57,516 nucleotides of DNA. Origin: Sphingobacterium sp. CZ-UAM. Its GTDB lineage: Bacteria > Bacteroidota > Bacteroidia > Sphingobacteriales > Sphingobacteriaceae. The notes under the pieces are model-generated. The model did not search any database. It had not been told where the DNA came from and was given only the letters and a program-made list of their open reading frames with translations. Positions within the stretch are counted from its first letter, which is position 1, and each line of letters opens with the position of its first letter. The DNA lies in the NCBI RefSeq assembly GCF_002000245.1, contig NZ_MTCM01000012.1, forward strand, positions 1 through 57,516, given 5' to 3'. Position numbers and translations under genes: made by a program. Positions 42,120 to 51,691 of this stretch are shown here, one piece after another.

Positions 42120-42779
42120 TTACAGATTAACGCGGGTTAAGAATTCGCCAAAACCAAATTCATGGCCACTGGCCAAAATATGAACCACACCGTTTTTGGT
42201 TTTTATATTTACGGCTTGTGTTGCGGAGCGTGTCCAATACTGCGTAAAATTAGATCCCTTGGTATCACTATAATATACGGTCACTAACCCGCCGTCAACC
42301 AATCCGGATGCTTCCTGTTTAATCCGTTGCGCGTGCATCGGTTGCTCGTAGTTCAGGGAATTAACAAACAAACCATCCACATAAAGCATTGATTCTGTTG
42401 TCACAATCCCTTTGACAATATATTTACTTACTAAAGTATCCAGCTGATCTCTGTTTAAATCCTTTAAGTACAAAGGTGACTTCTGCTGGTTCTTTCGCAC
42501 CAAATTTAAATTGCTGATCGCTGATTGAAAAGATGCGTTTGTAGGCGCAAATACCGTAAGACTGTCAGTAGCAAGCTGGTCCTTTAATTCTGGGAAAAAT
42601 GATAATACCTGCAACAAAGAATCATAAGCCGCTGGTTTTGATTCAAAATAAGCAATCGTATTTCCCTCGAATAGGTTTTCTTGATTCTCGAAATCATAAT
42701 AACCATCGGTTTTACTACAGCTCATGATAATAAAGCTAAACAGCAGCATGAGCATTCTAACTGTACAATATTTTTTCAT
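42120..42779 (-). CDS. Fasciclin-domain lipoprotein (upstream copy)
   Basis: A 219-residue lipoprotein (Cys21 in FIIMSC) with the fasciclin motifs TVFAPTNASFQSAISNL and KNGVVHILASGHEFGFGEFL. It is a paralogue of the 35586-36326 product and holds the equivalent place after SusD2. The gap to the SusD gene is 138 bp, longer than usual in this operon, and contains the small ORF at 42810-42896. Confidence 0.82.
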   Translation of the reverse strand: MKKYCTVRMLMLLFSFIIMSCSKTDGYYDFENQENLFEGNTIAYFESKPAAYDSLLQVLSFFPELKDQLATDSLTVFAPTNASFQSAISNLNLVRKNQQKSPLYLKDLNRDQLDTLVSKYIVKGIVTTESMLYVDGLFVNSLNYEQPMHAQRIKQEASGLVDGGLVTVYYSDTKGSNFTQYWTRSATQAVNIKTKNGVVHILASGHEFGFGEFLTRVNL

Positions 42780-42809
42780 CTGTATAAATTATTTGTTCAT
42801 CAATTATTT

Positions 42810-42896
42810 TTAGAATAAGGTATTCACGCTGCCTTCGGCGGTTTTAGTGGTAATGAATCTATGCGATTCATTCTCCAGTATAATTGGATAAATCAT
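42810..42896 (-). CDS. Candidate 28-residue small ORF between SusD2 and fasciclin2
   Basis: ATG at 42896 to TAA at 42810 encodes MIYPIILENESHRFITTKTA and eight further residues. It starts 21 bp after the SusD2 stop. It has a hydrophobic start and a polar end, is not a signal peptide, and resembles nothing I recognise. An 8-bp hairpin (AATGAATC at 42852-42859 with GATTCATT at 42865-42872) lies inside it and could fold in the operon transcript. It could be real or simply part of a processing region. Confidence 0.3.
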   Translation of the reverse strand: MIYPIILENESHRFITTKTAEGSVNTLF

Positions 42897-42917
42897 AGTG
42901 GTTTCCTATCTCTTATA

Positions 42918-44465
42918 TTATTTCCAAAATGAATTTTGACTTAACTGGGTATTATTGTTGAGCACATCTTGCGCGATCGGCCAGAAGATTCCTTTACCAT
43001 CAATCAATTTATTGAACTCCGTATCATTCCGTTTAAGCTTTTTATACCGTACCAGATCATACCAGCGCCAGCCTTCGCCGAGCAGCTCTCTTCTTCTTTC
43101 GGCAAAGATGGCATCCAGTAAATCGGTCTCATTCGGCGAATCTTGCAAGCCCCTGCTCTTACGCACCTGGTCCAGCAGGCCTTTGGCAAGCTCCTTTTGT
43201 CCCAATACAACCAGAGCCTCTGCCCGAAGTAATGCTACCTCTTCCATGCGGGAGAACACAATTGCAGAACTGAACAATGGCAATGAACCGTCTGCACCTG
43301 AAACGCCCTCACGTATTACCTTGATCTTACTAAAAATAGGATACTGGCCACCGATATTGGAAAAATAGGTGGATAGGGTGCTTCCATCTTTGGTAATATT
43401 AAAGCGGACATCATTATCCTCTGTAAAAATTTGAACAATACGATCTCTGGGGATATAGATATCTGGTATTGCTTTTGAGACCAATGGGCTCGCTAAAGTC
43501 AGTTGTTCTAAATGTCCTTCATAGGAAGCCTCACTTTCGCTCCATTTGAAGGGGAAAGCGACCAATTGCGAATTGGAAGAATTATAAAAGAATCCATTTG
43601 CACTGGTGATATTGCTTGACAGATTGAACGATGCTCCAGATTTACCGGCATTGGTCAGTACATAATCGGCGTATACGGAGGCCTCCAGATAGTTGCCGGC
43701 CCAAGCCGCAATATGTGCCAAAATCGTATTCGCCGATAAACGGTTGAAAAGTACACCGTTCCACTTATCACGATTGGAGCCATGATAATTTAAGGTTGGA
43801 TATACGGGATCTGTGTCACTACCATAGATAAAAGGCAAATCATCTTTGACTGATTTAATCTGATTTTCGGCATATACCAAAACTTCTTTTTCTGCGGATG
43901 CCTTTATATTGGGGAAGTTACCTTCATACGATTTATCCCAGATCGGCACATCGCCCCAGGTACGCGCCAACAGGTAATAGCAAAATCCTTTGATCACGCG
44001 CATTTGAGCAATGTCAATTTTATTATTCAAGGCGGTATACTGAGCGTCTTTTGCAACTATTTTTGGCGAGTTCTCAATAAAGAGATTCGCAGCGTTGATC
44101 ACGGCATAAAATTTACGCCAGTTGCTCAACTTTTGCACCAAAGGATAGGACGAATTCAGTTCACCACTGATAATCACATCCAAATCCCGCTTATTGACTG
44201 ACGAAAAATCTCCAGAACGTAATTCGCCGTAAAGCCAATAGCCATTATCTTGGGCCATCGCGCTGCGTAACAACCCATACACTCCCATTAGGGAGCCCCT
44301 GGCATCATTAATGTCTTTCCATTTATTTTCCTCGTTGACAATATGTCTTGAGTCAACCTCCAACATTTTACTACACCCTGACAGAAGTGTTCCGGTTGTC
44401 GCAAAAGTGATCAGCAACATGCTTAATTTGCTATATTTTCTCAGGTTTTGTTGTATTGTTTTCAT
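42918..44465 (-). CDS. SusD/RagB-family outer-membrane nutrient-binding lipoprotein (upstream pair)
   Basis: A 515-residue lipoprotein with lipobox TLLSGC (Cys31) and the family start CSKMLEVDSRHIVNEENKW. It ends QDVLNNNTQLSQNSFWK, in line with the SusD tail. It shows the FAERRRELLGEGWRWYDLVR motif near the end that defines the RagB/SusD family. It pairs with the SusC2 gene 49 bp upstream. Substrate is unknown. Confidence 0.9.
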   Translation of the reverse strand: MKTIQQNLRKYSKLSMLLITFATTGTLLSGCSKMLEVDSRHIVNEENKWKDINDARGSLMGVYGLLRSAMAQDNGYWLYGELRSGDFSSVNKRDLDVIISGELNSSYPLVQKLSNWRKFYAVINAANLFIENSPKIVAKDAQYTALNNKIDIAQMRVIKGFCYYLLARTWGDVPIWDKSYEGNFPNIKASAEKEVLVYAENQIKSVKDDLPFIYGSDTDPVYPTLNYHGSNRDKWNGVLFNRLSANTILAHIAAWAGNYLEASVYADYVLTNAGKSGASFNLSSNITSANGFFYNSSNSQLVAFPFKWSESEASYEGHLEQLTLASPLVSKAIPDIYIPRDRIVQIFTEDNDVRFNITKDGSTLSTYFSNIGGQYPIFSKIKVIREGVSGADGSLPLFSSAIVFSRMEEVALLRAEALVVLGQKELAKGLLDQVRKSRGLQDSPNETDLLDAIFAERRRELLGEGWRWYDLVRYKKLKRNDTEFNKLIDGKGIFWPIAQDVLNNNTQLSQNSFWK

Positions 44466-44514
44466 CCTAATATTTTTTTCAATGGTTAATGAGAGTTTGA
44501 GTAGGTGACTCTCC

Positions 44515-47466
44515 TTAAAAATCCAGCTTAATTCCTAATACAAGTGTTTTGGGAAGTCGTAAGCCCTCTCCTGTGTCATATCCAAAGAAATTGATCAGTT
44601 CAGGATCCCGGCCGGAATACTTAGTCAACGTCAGCAGATTACTACCGCTGAGGTAGACATACATTTTCGAAAAACGAGCTCCGGATTTTTTGACCATTGA
44701 TGTAAAATCATAACCAAGCGTAAGGTTGCGTAATTTGACGAAGGACGCATCTTCTAAAAACATATCCTGCTCCACCTGGTAGGGTGAAACCGGCGACCAA
44801 GGATTATAGCGGGGATATGCCGATTCATCAAAATTTTTCTCCCAATAGGTGATATCACGAACTGAACTAAGGGTATGTCCTTCATCCTGATTTGCGAAAT
44901 CAAAATAGCGTGCAGCCTGTGCATTTAGCGCATCTTTTTTAAGGTTGAAATATAAAAGGAAACTCAGGTCAAAATTTTTCCATCCGAAACGATTGTAGAA
45001 TCCACCGGTAAACTTGGGCATATAATTTCCCATCAAAACCCGGTCTTTATTATTGATATCAAAATCGCCATTGGTATCTTGCCAACGCGGATCACCACCT
45101 TTCATCTCTGTACCATTATATGTCAAGATCTTATGATCTGTATTTACGGGTACATCAATATCATTCGCATAGATCCCTTGATTCTTAAGAACCCAAAATT
45201 GATCTATACGACTACCCACTGCCAGTTTTCTATTAGCGATTTCAATTTCATTCAACCCACGGGGCAGCGCTTTCAATTGGTTGCTGTTGTAAGCAATATT
45301 AAACGAGCTATTCCAGGATACAGCATCCGTGGGTGCTGGGAAATTGAAGTTCAATGTAAAATCTACGCCCTTATTGTTAATCGCCATACCACTTAGGTGC
45401 TCGTATTGATAACCCGATTCGGCGACCGTGGGAACCGTAAAAGTCACATCCTTATTATCCTTATTGTAGAACTCAATCCGGGATGTGACTTTATCCCCTT
45501 TCCATGCGAGATCAATTCCAGCATTGAACATATCGGTATAAGACCAAGGTAATTCGTATCCGATCCATCCCGAACGATAAGGTCTGGTAATGGTTCCGAT
45601 TCCGTTGAATGAAGGAACCGTCTTATTGGTATCCCATCCAACTTCGGAGACATACTGCGGCCCTGCCGCCTCAATATCTGTGGTCGGAAGATTTCCTAGC
45701 CTTCCCCATGAAGCGAGCAGTTTTAATCCACCGAAACGATCATTTTTCAATAGCGAATTAAAGTCATATTCTCCATTAAAAGCAAAGGAGGTAAACCATC
45801 GATGGTCGGCCTGTACGGCAGAAGACCCATCCCGTCTGACCAAAGCGCCCAATTTAAGTGTTTTATCCAGCGTATAGGTACCACGGAAATAGGCAGAAGC
45901 CAATTTAAAATCCATGCGGTCCCGATAGTAGTATGGAATAAAACCAACAGCCTTCAGATAATTCTCCTTTTGGCTATCTCCTTCCACCACATTGACCTTG
46001 ATAAAATCGTTTGGCCCTTTATATCCCTGAATAAAATTGTATTTCTGTTTGTCAGACTGGTAGTTAAATCCAGCTTCAACAAATACATTACTTTTATTAT
46101 TAATGGTGTATCTATAGTTCAATGTATTATCGAATACCATTCGTTCATTGTAACCATAATAATTCGACACGTAATTATTTCCAGACATTAAGGTAGACGG
46201 CCAAAAAACATTGCGCACGTTTTCGTTATAGTCGAGATACAACTTGGGCGCAAAATTCAAGTTTTTAAGAATTGCAAAATTGAGCGAGAAGGAACCTAAT
46301 AAACTGGTGACATTATTTTCATCGATCGATTTCTGATACTCATTGAGATAGACTCCATAGAGATCTTTATTTGGTGCCAATGGCGTTGACAAATCAGGAA
46401 TATAAGCTGTCTCGCCCAAACGTTCGATAATGGATCTATTGCGGTCTCTGTTGAGCCGTGTGCCTTGAATCATACTTGATATGGTCAACCATTTTATGGG
46501 CAGCATATTGAGATAGAAGGCTGCTTGATAACGATTTATGCTCGTTTCGTCTGCTGCTCCGGCATCCCCGGCATAATTTCCGAAGAAGCGAAAGTTGGCT
46601 CGTTCAGATCCCCCTTCTAAGCTTCCGTTGATATCATATATTGGCTTTGCTTTATAATAAAGATCGGTCCAGTTGGAAGGTCCGTAAAAATTGACGTTGG
46701 ATGAATCGCTCAGGTAAGCTGGGTAAGCTGCTAATTGCTTTTCACTTGCATACTTCGTATAGAATGGCTGCCTAAATTTCTTTTCAAAATCCGCATTGAT
46801 TGTCGTCACGTTTGATGGCGTTGCATAACCATAGTGGCTGTTCACGCTTATTTTCCGCTGTCCCGCCTTTGCATTTTTGGTGGTTATATAAATCACCCCG
46901 TTGGCAGCTCTAGGTCCGAATATCGCCGCAGTGCTATAATCTTTTAGTATATGGATCGATTCAATATTATCCGCGTTAAAAATACTGTTGATATTTGTTG
47001 CCGCACCGATCGGCTGCAGGCTATAATTCTGGATCGCATAGCTCAATGTACTTTCATCAATCAACGGAATTCCATTCAAAACAATCAAAGGCTTGCTTTT
47101 GTTAACATCTTCGATGCTGATAATCGGTCGCGCCAAACCACGGATTAATACATGCTGTTTGATTGTTCCGGGTTCGCCTGAAGGTTCCTGTACATATACT
47201 CCGGCATTACCGCCTTTCAGCATCTGCTGTAAAGTGAGATCTGGTCTTTTTTTCACTGCAGCAATATTTACCGTATCTACACCGAGATAGGGTTTGGTCG
47301 GATCCAATGAATAATATATAATAGAATCCTTTGAAAGCGTGTCTACCTGCTGTCCAAAGTATCCATTAATGCGCTTTGGTGCCAAATCGGGTGCGGCTCT
47401 TAAATCAGTTAAATAGCCGGAACTCAATAGAAAAAATAACGTACAATAGGTTACAGTTTTTTTCAT
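44515..47466 (-). CDS. SusC/RagA-family TonB-dependent transporter lacking the N-terminal extension (upstream pair)
   Basis: A 983-residue outer-membrane barrel with signal peptide, plug and barrel. The hallmark segment reads DYSTAAIFGPRAANGVIYIT, close to the SusC consensus, and the barrel ends in GIKLDF. Where most SusC proteins have an N-terminal CarboxypepD-like domain it has only a short linker (NGYFGQQVDTLSKDSIIYYS) and a plug preface with DTVNIAAVKKRPD. It is the first gene of the long operon. The upstream gap to 47924 shows no TAnnTTTG match on this strand, so its promoter is unclear. Confidence 0.88.
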   Translation of the reverse strand: MKKTVTYCTLFFLLSSGYLTDLRAAPDLAPKRINGYFGQQVDTLSKDSIIYYSLDPTKPYLGVDTVNIAAVKKRPDLTLQQMLKGGNAGVYVQEPSGEPGTIKQHVLIRGLARPIISIEDVNKSKPLIVLNGIPLIDESTLSYAIQNYSLQPIGAATNINSIFNADNIESIHILKDYSTAAIFGPRAANGVIYITTKNAKAGQRKISVNSHYGYATPSNVTTINADFEKKFRQPFYTKYASEKQLAAYPAYLSDSSNVNFYGPSNWTDLYYKAKPIYDINGSLEGGSERANFRFFGNYAGDAGAADETSINRYQAAFYLNMLPIKWLTISSMIQGTRLNRDRNRSIIERLGETAYIPDLSTPLAPNKDLYGVYLNEYQKSIDENNVTSLLGSFSLNFAILKNLNFAPKLYLDYNENVRNVFWPSTLMSGNNYVSNYYGYNERMVFDNTLNYRYTINNKSNVFVEAGFNYQSDKQKYNFIQGYKGPNDFIKVNVVEGDSQKENYLKAVGFIPYYYRDRMDFKLASAYFRGTYTLDKTLKLGALVRRDGSSAVQADHRWFTSFAFNGEYDFNSLLKNDRFGGLKLLASWGRLGNLPTTDIEAAGPQYVSEVGWDTNKTVPSFNGIGTITRPYRSGWIGYELPWSYTDMFNAGIDLAWKGDKVTSRIEFYNKDNKDVTFTVPTVAESGYQYEHLSGMAINNKGVDFTLNFNFPAPTDAVSWNSSFNIAYNSNQLKALPRGLNEIEIANRKLAVGSRIDQFWVLKNQGIYANDIDVPVNTDHKILTYNGTEMKGGDPRWQDTNGDFDINNKDRVLMGNYMPKFTGGFYNRFGWKNFDLSFLLYFNLKKDALNAQAARYFDFANQDEGHTLSSVRDITYWEKNFDESAYPRYNPWSPVSPYQVEQDMFLEDASFVKLRNLTLGYDFTSMVKKSGARFSKMYVYLSGSNLLTLTKYSGRDPELINFFGYDTGEGLRLPKTLVLGIKLDF

Positions 47467-47924
47467 AAATGATTCAAATGGTTAGGGAGATGGCGCAAGC
47501 CATCATACCTTGGTTAGGTGCTGGGAAATTCCAACACAAATGGTTTCATAATCAATTTTAAACGCTGTTCTTTTTAGGTACTGTGCTTATAATTAATGTA
47601 ATATTATGGGAATAAAATTTAATCTACGATATGTCAATCAAACGCAATCGATTGTCCTAATCTCGAAAACGTTATAGTGTATTTACCACACATAATGCCC
47701 TTAAAAAGGCATTTTTAGCGTTAAAAACACATCAAGGGCAAGCTTTAACAGTAAATTAACAGCGCGATCGATAACGCGGATCTTTTAACATTTTTTCACA
47801 TAAATTTTCTTCATATTTGTTCTGATATGTTAAAATGCTTTTGACAGAGCAGCTATCGACAAATTGCTTTTGGCAGGCAATTTAGCTAAGTTTGTATGAG
47901 ACGTTAATTGACACGTAATCATTT
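47467..47924. other. 458-bp divergent intergenic region
   Basis: Between the SusC2 gene and the TPR gene. It holds the promoter for the plus-strand TPR gene at 47863-47894. No exact TAnnTTTG box is found for the minus-strand Sus-like operon. A small hairpin (AATGCC at 47694-47699 with GGCATT at 47708-47713, followed by a T-run) could be a leader structure. No tRNA or small ORF was seen in it. Confidence 0.5.
47863..47894 (+). promoter_or_regulatory. Bacteroidota-type promoter for the TPR gene
   Basis: ATTG at 47863-47866 is followed after 20 bp by TAAGTTTG at 47887-47894, matching the TAnnTTTG -7 element. Transcription should start around 47900, about 25 nt before the ATG at 47925. Confidence 0.6.
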
Positions 47925-49028
47925 ATGAGGATAACGAGATACCGGGCCTTACTTCTGTCTACCCTAATCTTAACCGTTGGAATAAGCGGGAAGGTAGCAG
48001 CACAGCAAAGTCCAAAGGATTATACTGGGGCGATAAAAAAATACGATACCACATTTAAAGGTATAGGACCGGAGGTGTATTTCCTACCTCCTCCAAAGAC
48101 TGAAAACGAAATTATCGAAGATAATTATACCGATAAAAAAGGATTTAGTAAGGAAATAGCGAGACAGCTGCTATTCCAACGCTTACTGCTACAATTGAAA
48201 AGTACCAATAACATGGGCCATTTTCAATATCTGATGAGTCCTGTTCCCGCCAATACCAGTGCATGGAATACGGTGATTGACAATCAGAGAAAAGCCGAGA
48301 ACTGGATTGCAGGCTATGCCCTGGCCAACGAAGCGGGGCTATTTTCAATCAAGAATAACGATAGTAGCAGCGCTTCCAAATTTTTATATGAGGCCCTGTC
48401 ATTGGCGAATCGGACCGACAATAAAGATGATATTGCAACGATCAACCTGAACCTAAGCAACTTTCAGCTGTATCATGGGGATTTTGACAAGGCCGAAGAA
48501 AATGCCCAAAAGTACCATACCTATGCCACGGTAAGCAAAAGCTATGTGGAGCAGGCCAATGCCTGGTTGTTGCTTGCAATGGCGCGCGCGGGACAGGGAA
48601 ACTTTAAGGCGGCTGAAAACAACATCATCCGAAGCGCCATCCCCCTATTTAATAAGGCAAAGGCCTATGAGGGCAAAATATTCGCCTGGGAGATGCTCGC
48701 AGAGATTTATTTTAAGCAAAACAAATACACCGAAGCACAATGGTTTCTGCTCCAGGCCCGGGATCTGGCAAATGCCAAAAATCTGAGTGGAGAACTGGCA
48801 GAAATCGAATATTTACTTGCCGCTTCCAAGCAGAAGGATGGCAATTACAAAGTGGCGGTCAAGGAATTTATTCAGGCGGCCGAACTGGCCTCCAATGAGA
48901 ATAATAAACAGTTGTCACTGGCTATATTGGACAAATTGGGGGAAGTATACCTTACCCTAAAGGATTATCCTTCGGCTGACCAGACCTACAAGGCTTATAC
49001 GCAACTGAAAAATGAATTATACAATTAA
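47925..49028 (+). CDS. Secreted TPR-repeat protein
   Basis: A 367-residue protein with an N-terminal signal peptide ending near KVAAQQS. About five TPR-like helix pairs follow over residues 120-360; repeated elements include the alternating AxxLL and WxxLA patterns. It should be periplasmic or surface-attached and mediate protein contacts. Divergent from the Sus-like operon, it is the first gene of a plus-strand stretch and 281 bp before the Prc-like protease gene, with no evidence that they form one operon. Confidence 0.75.
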   Translation: MRITRYRALLLSTLILTVGISGKVAAQQSPKDYTGAIKKYDTTFKGIGPEVYFLPPPKTENEIIEDNYTDKKGFSKEIARQLLFQRLLLQLKSTNNMGHFQYLMSPVPANTSAWNTVIDNQRKAENWIAGYALANEAGLFSIKNNDSSSASKFLYEALSLANRTDNKDDIATINLNLSNFQLYHGDFDKAEENAQKYHTYATVSKSYVEQANAWLLLAMARAGQGNFKAAENNIIRSAIPLFNKAKAYEGKIFAWEMLAEIYFKQNKYTEAQWFLLQARDLANAKNLSGELAEIEYLLAASKQKDGNYKVAVKEFIQAAELASNENNKQLSLAILDKLGEVYLTLKDYPSADQTYKAYTQLKNELYN

Positions 49029-49309
49029 TCGACTTTCATCAGATCATATCAACTGAAAAATCGAAAGTAAAAAATAAATCGTACTTTAAGCTTTTTGTAA
49101 ATATTAGAGGATAAATCAAATAAATTTTTAGAATCTATGTTAATGTGCTATGAATTTCACTAAATTTAGCACGCTTATCAATAAGAGCTGAATATTTTTA
49201 TTTCCTTTAATAAAAGTTTATTGGTAGCAAAAAAGAGAACGATAAATCTGTTCTATATTCAGCTTAATTTAAAATTGTATATAGTAGAGAATTTATCTTA
49301 GTTTATAAA

Positions 49310-51454
49310 ATGATTATTAAAACTGTCGAAAATATGTTTAGGAAACTCATATTTGCACTTTTTGTGGTATCTATTGTGTCCTGTGGCTCAAAACCGCGGG
49401 TAGCACTTCCAGATGATGGCGGGCTCAAACCGAGCACCCAGCATCAGATCATCGCGAAAGAAGTGATCGGATTATTGGAAAATGCCAGCTACAAAAAGGT
49501 CAAAATGAATGATTCAATATCTGGAATTATCTATGATAATCTAATCAAAGGATTGGACCAGAGCAAGAATTATCTATTGCAATCGGATATTGATGCATTT
49601 CAGGCTTACAAGAATAACCTCGCCCAGGATATCAAAGGAGGAGATCTTTCATCCGCCTTCCAGATCTTTAATATCTATAAAAAGAGGTATTTGGAAAGAA
49701 TGCAATATGCCCTTTCCGAAATCGACAAAAAGCACGATTTTACCAAAGACGAGGTTTATCAGCCTAACCGTGAAAAATTAGGATGGTTCAAAACAGACGC
49801 CGAGGCAAACGATCAATGGCGTAAACGGGTGAAATATGATCTTTTGAACCTGGAAACTGCCAGTGGAAAATCAACGGACAGTGCCAAAACCAAACAGGTG
49901 GAGACACTGAAGAAACGTTATGTGAATCTAATTTCACAGACCAAAAAATACAACGCAAATGATGCCTTTCAGATTATAATGCAGGCGCTAACAGATGCTG
50001 TAGATCCACATACATCTTATTTTAACCCATCTTATGCGCAGGCTTTCAATGAGGGTATGGCCAATACTTTTGAAGGTATCGGTGCCAGACTGACCATTGA
50101 CAACGAGGCTGTAAGTATCAATGAGATTATTCCGGGAGGACCTATCTTTAAAGATAAGACCATTCAGGTGAACGACAAGATCATCGCTGTGGCACAAGGT
50201 AAAGATGGTGAATTTGAAGATATCATCGGCTGGAGATTAGACGCTGCGGTGGCCAAAATAAAAGGCCCTAAGGGAACAATCGTCCGACTTAAAATTATTC
50301 CGGCCGGACAACCGATGAACTCACATCCACGGATTGTTTCCTTGGTGCGTGAAAAAATCGTTGTCGAGGAAGAATCTGCAAAGAAAGAGATCCTGAATAT
50401 CAAAGGAGCTGACGGAAAAATGTATAAAGTCGGGGTAATCAATATTCCTAAATTTTACATGGACTTTGAGGCTTACAGAAGACGTGATCCGAACTATAAA
50501 AGTACAACACGGGATGTAAGATTGATCTTAGACACCCTTAAACAAGCGAAAGTGGATGCGGTACTGATCGACCTACGTTTCAACGGCGGTGGTTCACTTC
50601 CCGAAGCGATTGATCTTACCGGGCTATTTATTGACAAGGGGCCTGTTGTACAAGTAAGGGATACCAAAAACAATATTGATGTCGAAGAAGACAAAACTGC
50701 TGGTGTAGCATGGGACGGACCTTTAGGCGTCATGATCAACCGTTTCTCGGCTTCAGCTTCCGAAATTTTTGCCGGAGCAATTCAGGATTATGGCAGGGGC
50801 GTGATCCTGGGCTCACAGAGCTATGGTAAAGGAACTGTTCAATCGGCCATCGACATGTCTCGCGTGATTAGCCCAACAAGCCGTCTGTTGATGAAAGCTT
50901 CGGGTGAGAAGGATCCTGACACCCCAGAAGGTGCACCGCAATATGGACAGATCAACATCACACTGGGTAAATTTTACCGGGTCAATGGCAGCAGTACACA
51001 GCACAAAGGGGTGACTCCTGACATTACATTCCCTTCCCAATTCTCTGCAGAGAAATTTGGTGAAAGCTCAGAAAAATCTGCCCTTCCATGGGATCAGATC
51101 CAATCCAGTAACTTCAAAAAGGTAGCGGATATGAGTGGCGTGGATAAAAAGCTGGAGACACTACATGAGAGCCGCATTAAAAACTCCCTGGAGTATAAAT
51201 ATCTAAAAGAAGATATTGAAGAAGCTCAAAAAGATGAGGATGTCAAAATTTCACTGGAATTAAACAAATTCAAAAAAGAAAAAGACGATAACCTCAAGAA
51301 AAATAAAGAGCGCATCAATGCTTTATTGAAATTACAAGGTAAACCTGCCTGGGAGGACGGAAAACCGCAGCCAAAAATGGACCTTGACTTTGTAAAAGAT
51401 GAAAGTGCAAAAGTAATGACCGATTACATTATCAATTTTGCAAACAAAAAATAA
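49310..51454 (+). CDS. prc: Tail-specific protease Prc/CtpA (S41 family) lipoprotein
   Basis: A 714-residue periplasmic protease (706 residues if the ATG at 49334 is used, which gives a tidy lipoprotein signal with SIVSC). It degrades or trims proteins at their C-termini. The order is an N-terminal helical region, a PDZ domain (residues 235-330) with EGIGARLTIDNEAVSINEII, then the S41 domain with LIDLRFNGGGSLPEA, catalytic Ser in SASASEIFAG near residue 483 and Lys in YGKGTVQ near 508. The C-terminal helical DUF3340-like extension ends VKDESAKVMTDYIINFANKK. Length and layout match the long Prc form of Bacteroidota and Proteobacteria. A terminator follows immediately. Confidence 0.92.
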   Translation: MIIKTVENMFRKLIFALFVVSIVSCGSKPRVALPDDGGLKPSTQHQIIAKEVIGLLENASYKKVKMNDSISGIIYDNLIKGLDQSKNYLLQSDIDAFQAYKNNLAQDIKGGDLSSAFQIFNIYKKRYLERMQYALSEIDKKHDFTKDEVYQPNREKLGWFKTDAEANDQWRKRVKYDLLNLETASGKSTDSAKTKQVETLKKRYVNLISQTKKYNANDAFQIIMQALTDAVDPHTSYFNPSYAQAFNEGMANTFEGIGARLTIDNEAVSINEIIPGGPIFKDKTIQVNDKIIAVAQGKDGEFEDIIGWRLDAAVAKIKGPKGTIVRLKIIPAGQPMNSHPRIVSLVREKIVVEEESAKKEILNIKGADGKMYKVGVINIPKFYMDFEAYRRRDPNYKSTTRDVRLILDTLKQAKVDAVLIDLRFNGGGSLPEAIDLTGLFIDKGPVVQVRDTKNNIDVEEDKTAGVAWDGPLGVMINRFSASASEIFAGAIQDYGRGVILGSQSYGKGTVQSAIDMSRVISPTSRLLMKASGEKDPDTPEGAPQYGQINITLGKFYRVNGSSTQHKGVTPDITFPSQFSAEKFGESSEKSALPWDQIQSSNFKKVADMSGVDKKLETLHESRIKNSLEYKYLKEDIEEAQKDEDVKISLELNKFKKEKDDNLKKNKERINALLKLQGKPAWEDGKPQPKMDLDFVKDESAKVMTDYIINFANKK

Positions 51455-51478
51455 TAAGGGCTAACAGCCCGTTAAGAA

Positions 51479-51508
51479 AGGCAATCGTAACAACGGTTGC
51501 CTTTTTTT
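51479..51508 (+). terminator. Rho-independent terminator of prc
   Basis: AGGCAATCGT at 51479-51488 pairs with ACGGTTGCCT at 51493-51502, including one G-T wobble, with a four-base loop and a following tract of seven Ts. It ends the prc transcript. Confidence 0.88.
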
Positions 51509-51691
51509 ATGATACTCATCACAATAGCAAAGCTTTATGATCAATTTCGCCTTTTCTTCGTAACTTATCGTCATATTAATTGTTCTATATATAAAGGCAT
51601 TAAAATTAGGAAGCGCATTGCATTGTGCTGTCAAAAAAAATAAATTGAATGCCCGGATAATGATGGATTGTACCTTTAAAACAATAGCAAA

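Noticed and set aside
26454..47466. Calling this a polysaccharide utilisation locus
   Set aside because: No glycoside hydrolase, lyase, carbohydrate esterase or regulator could be recognised, so only Sus-like operon is supported.
47694..47713. Terminator between SusC2 and the TPR gene
   Set aside because: The genes are divergent, so no terminator is needed, and the stem has only six pairs.
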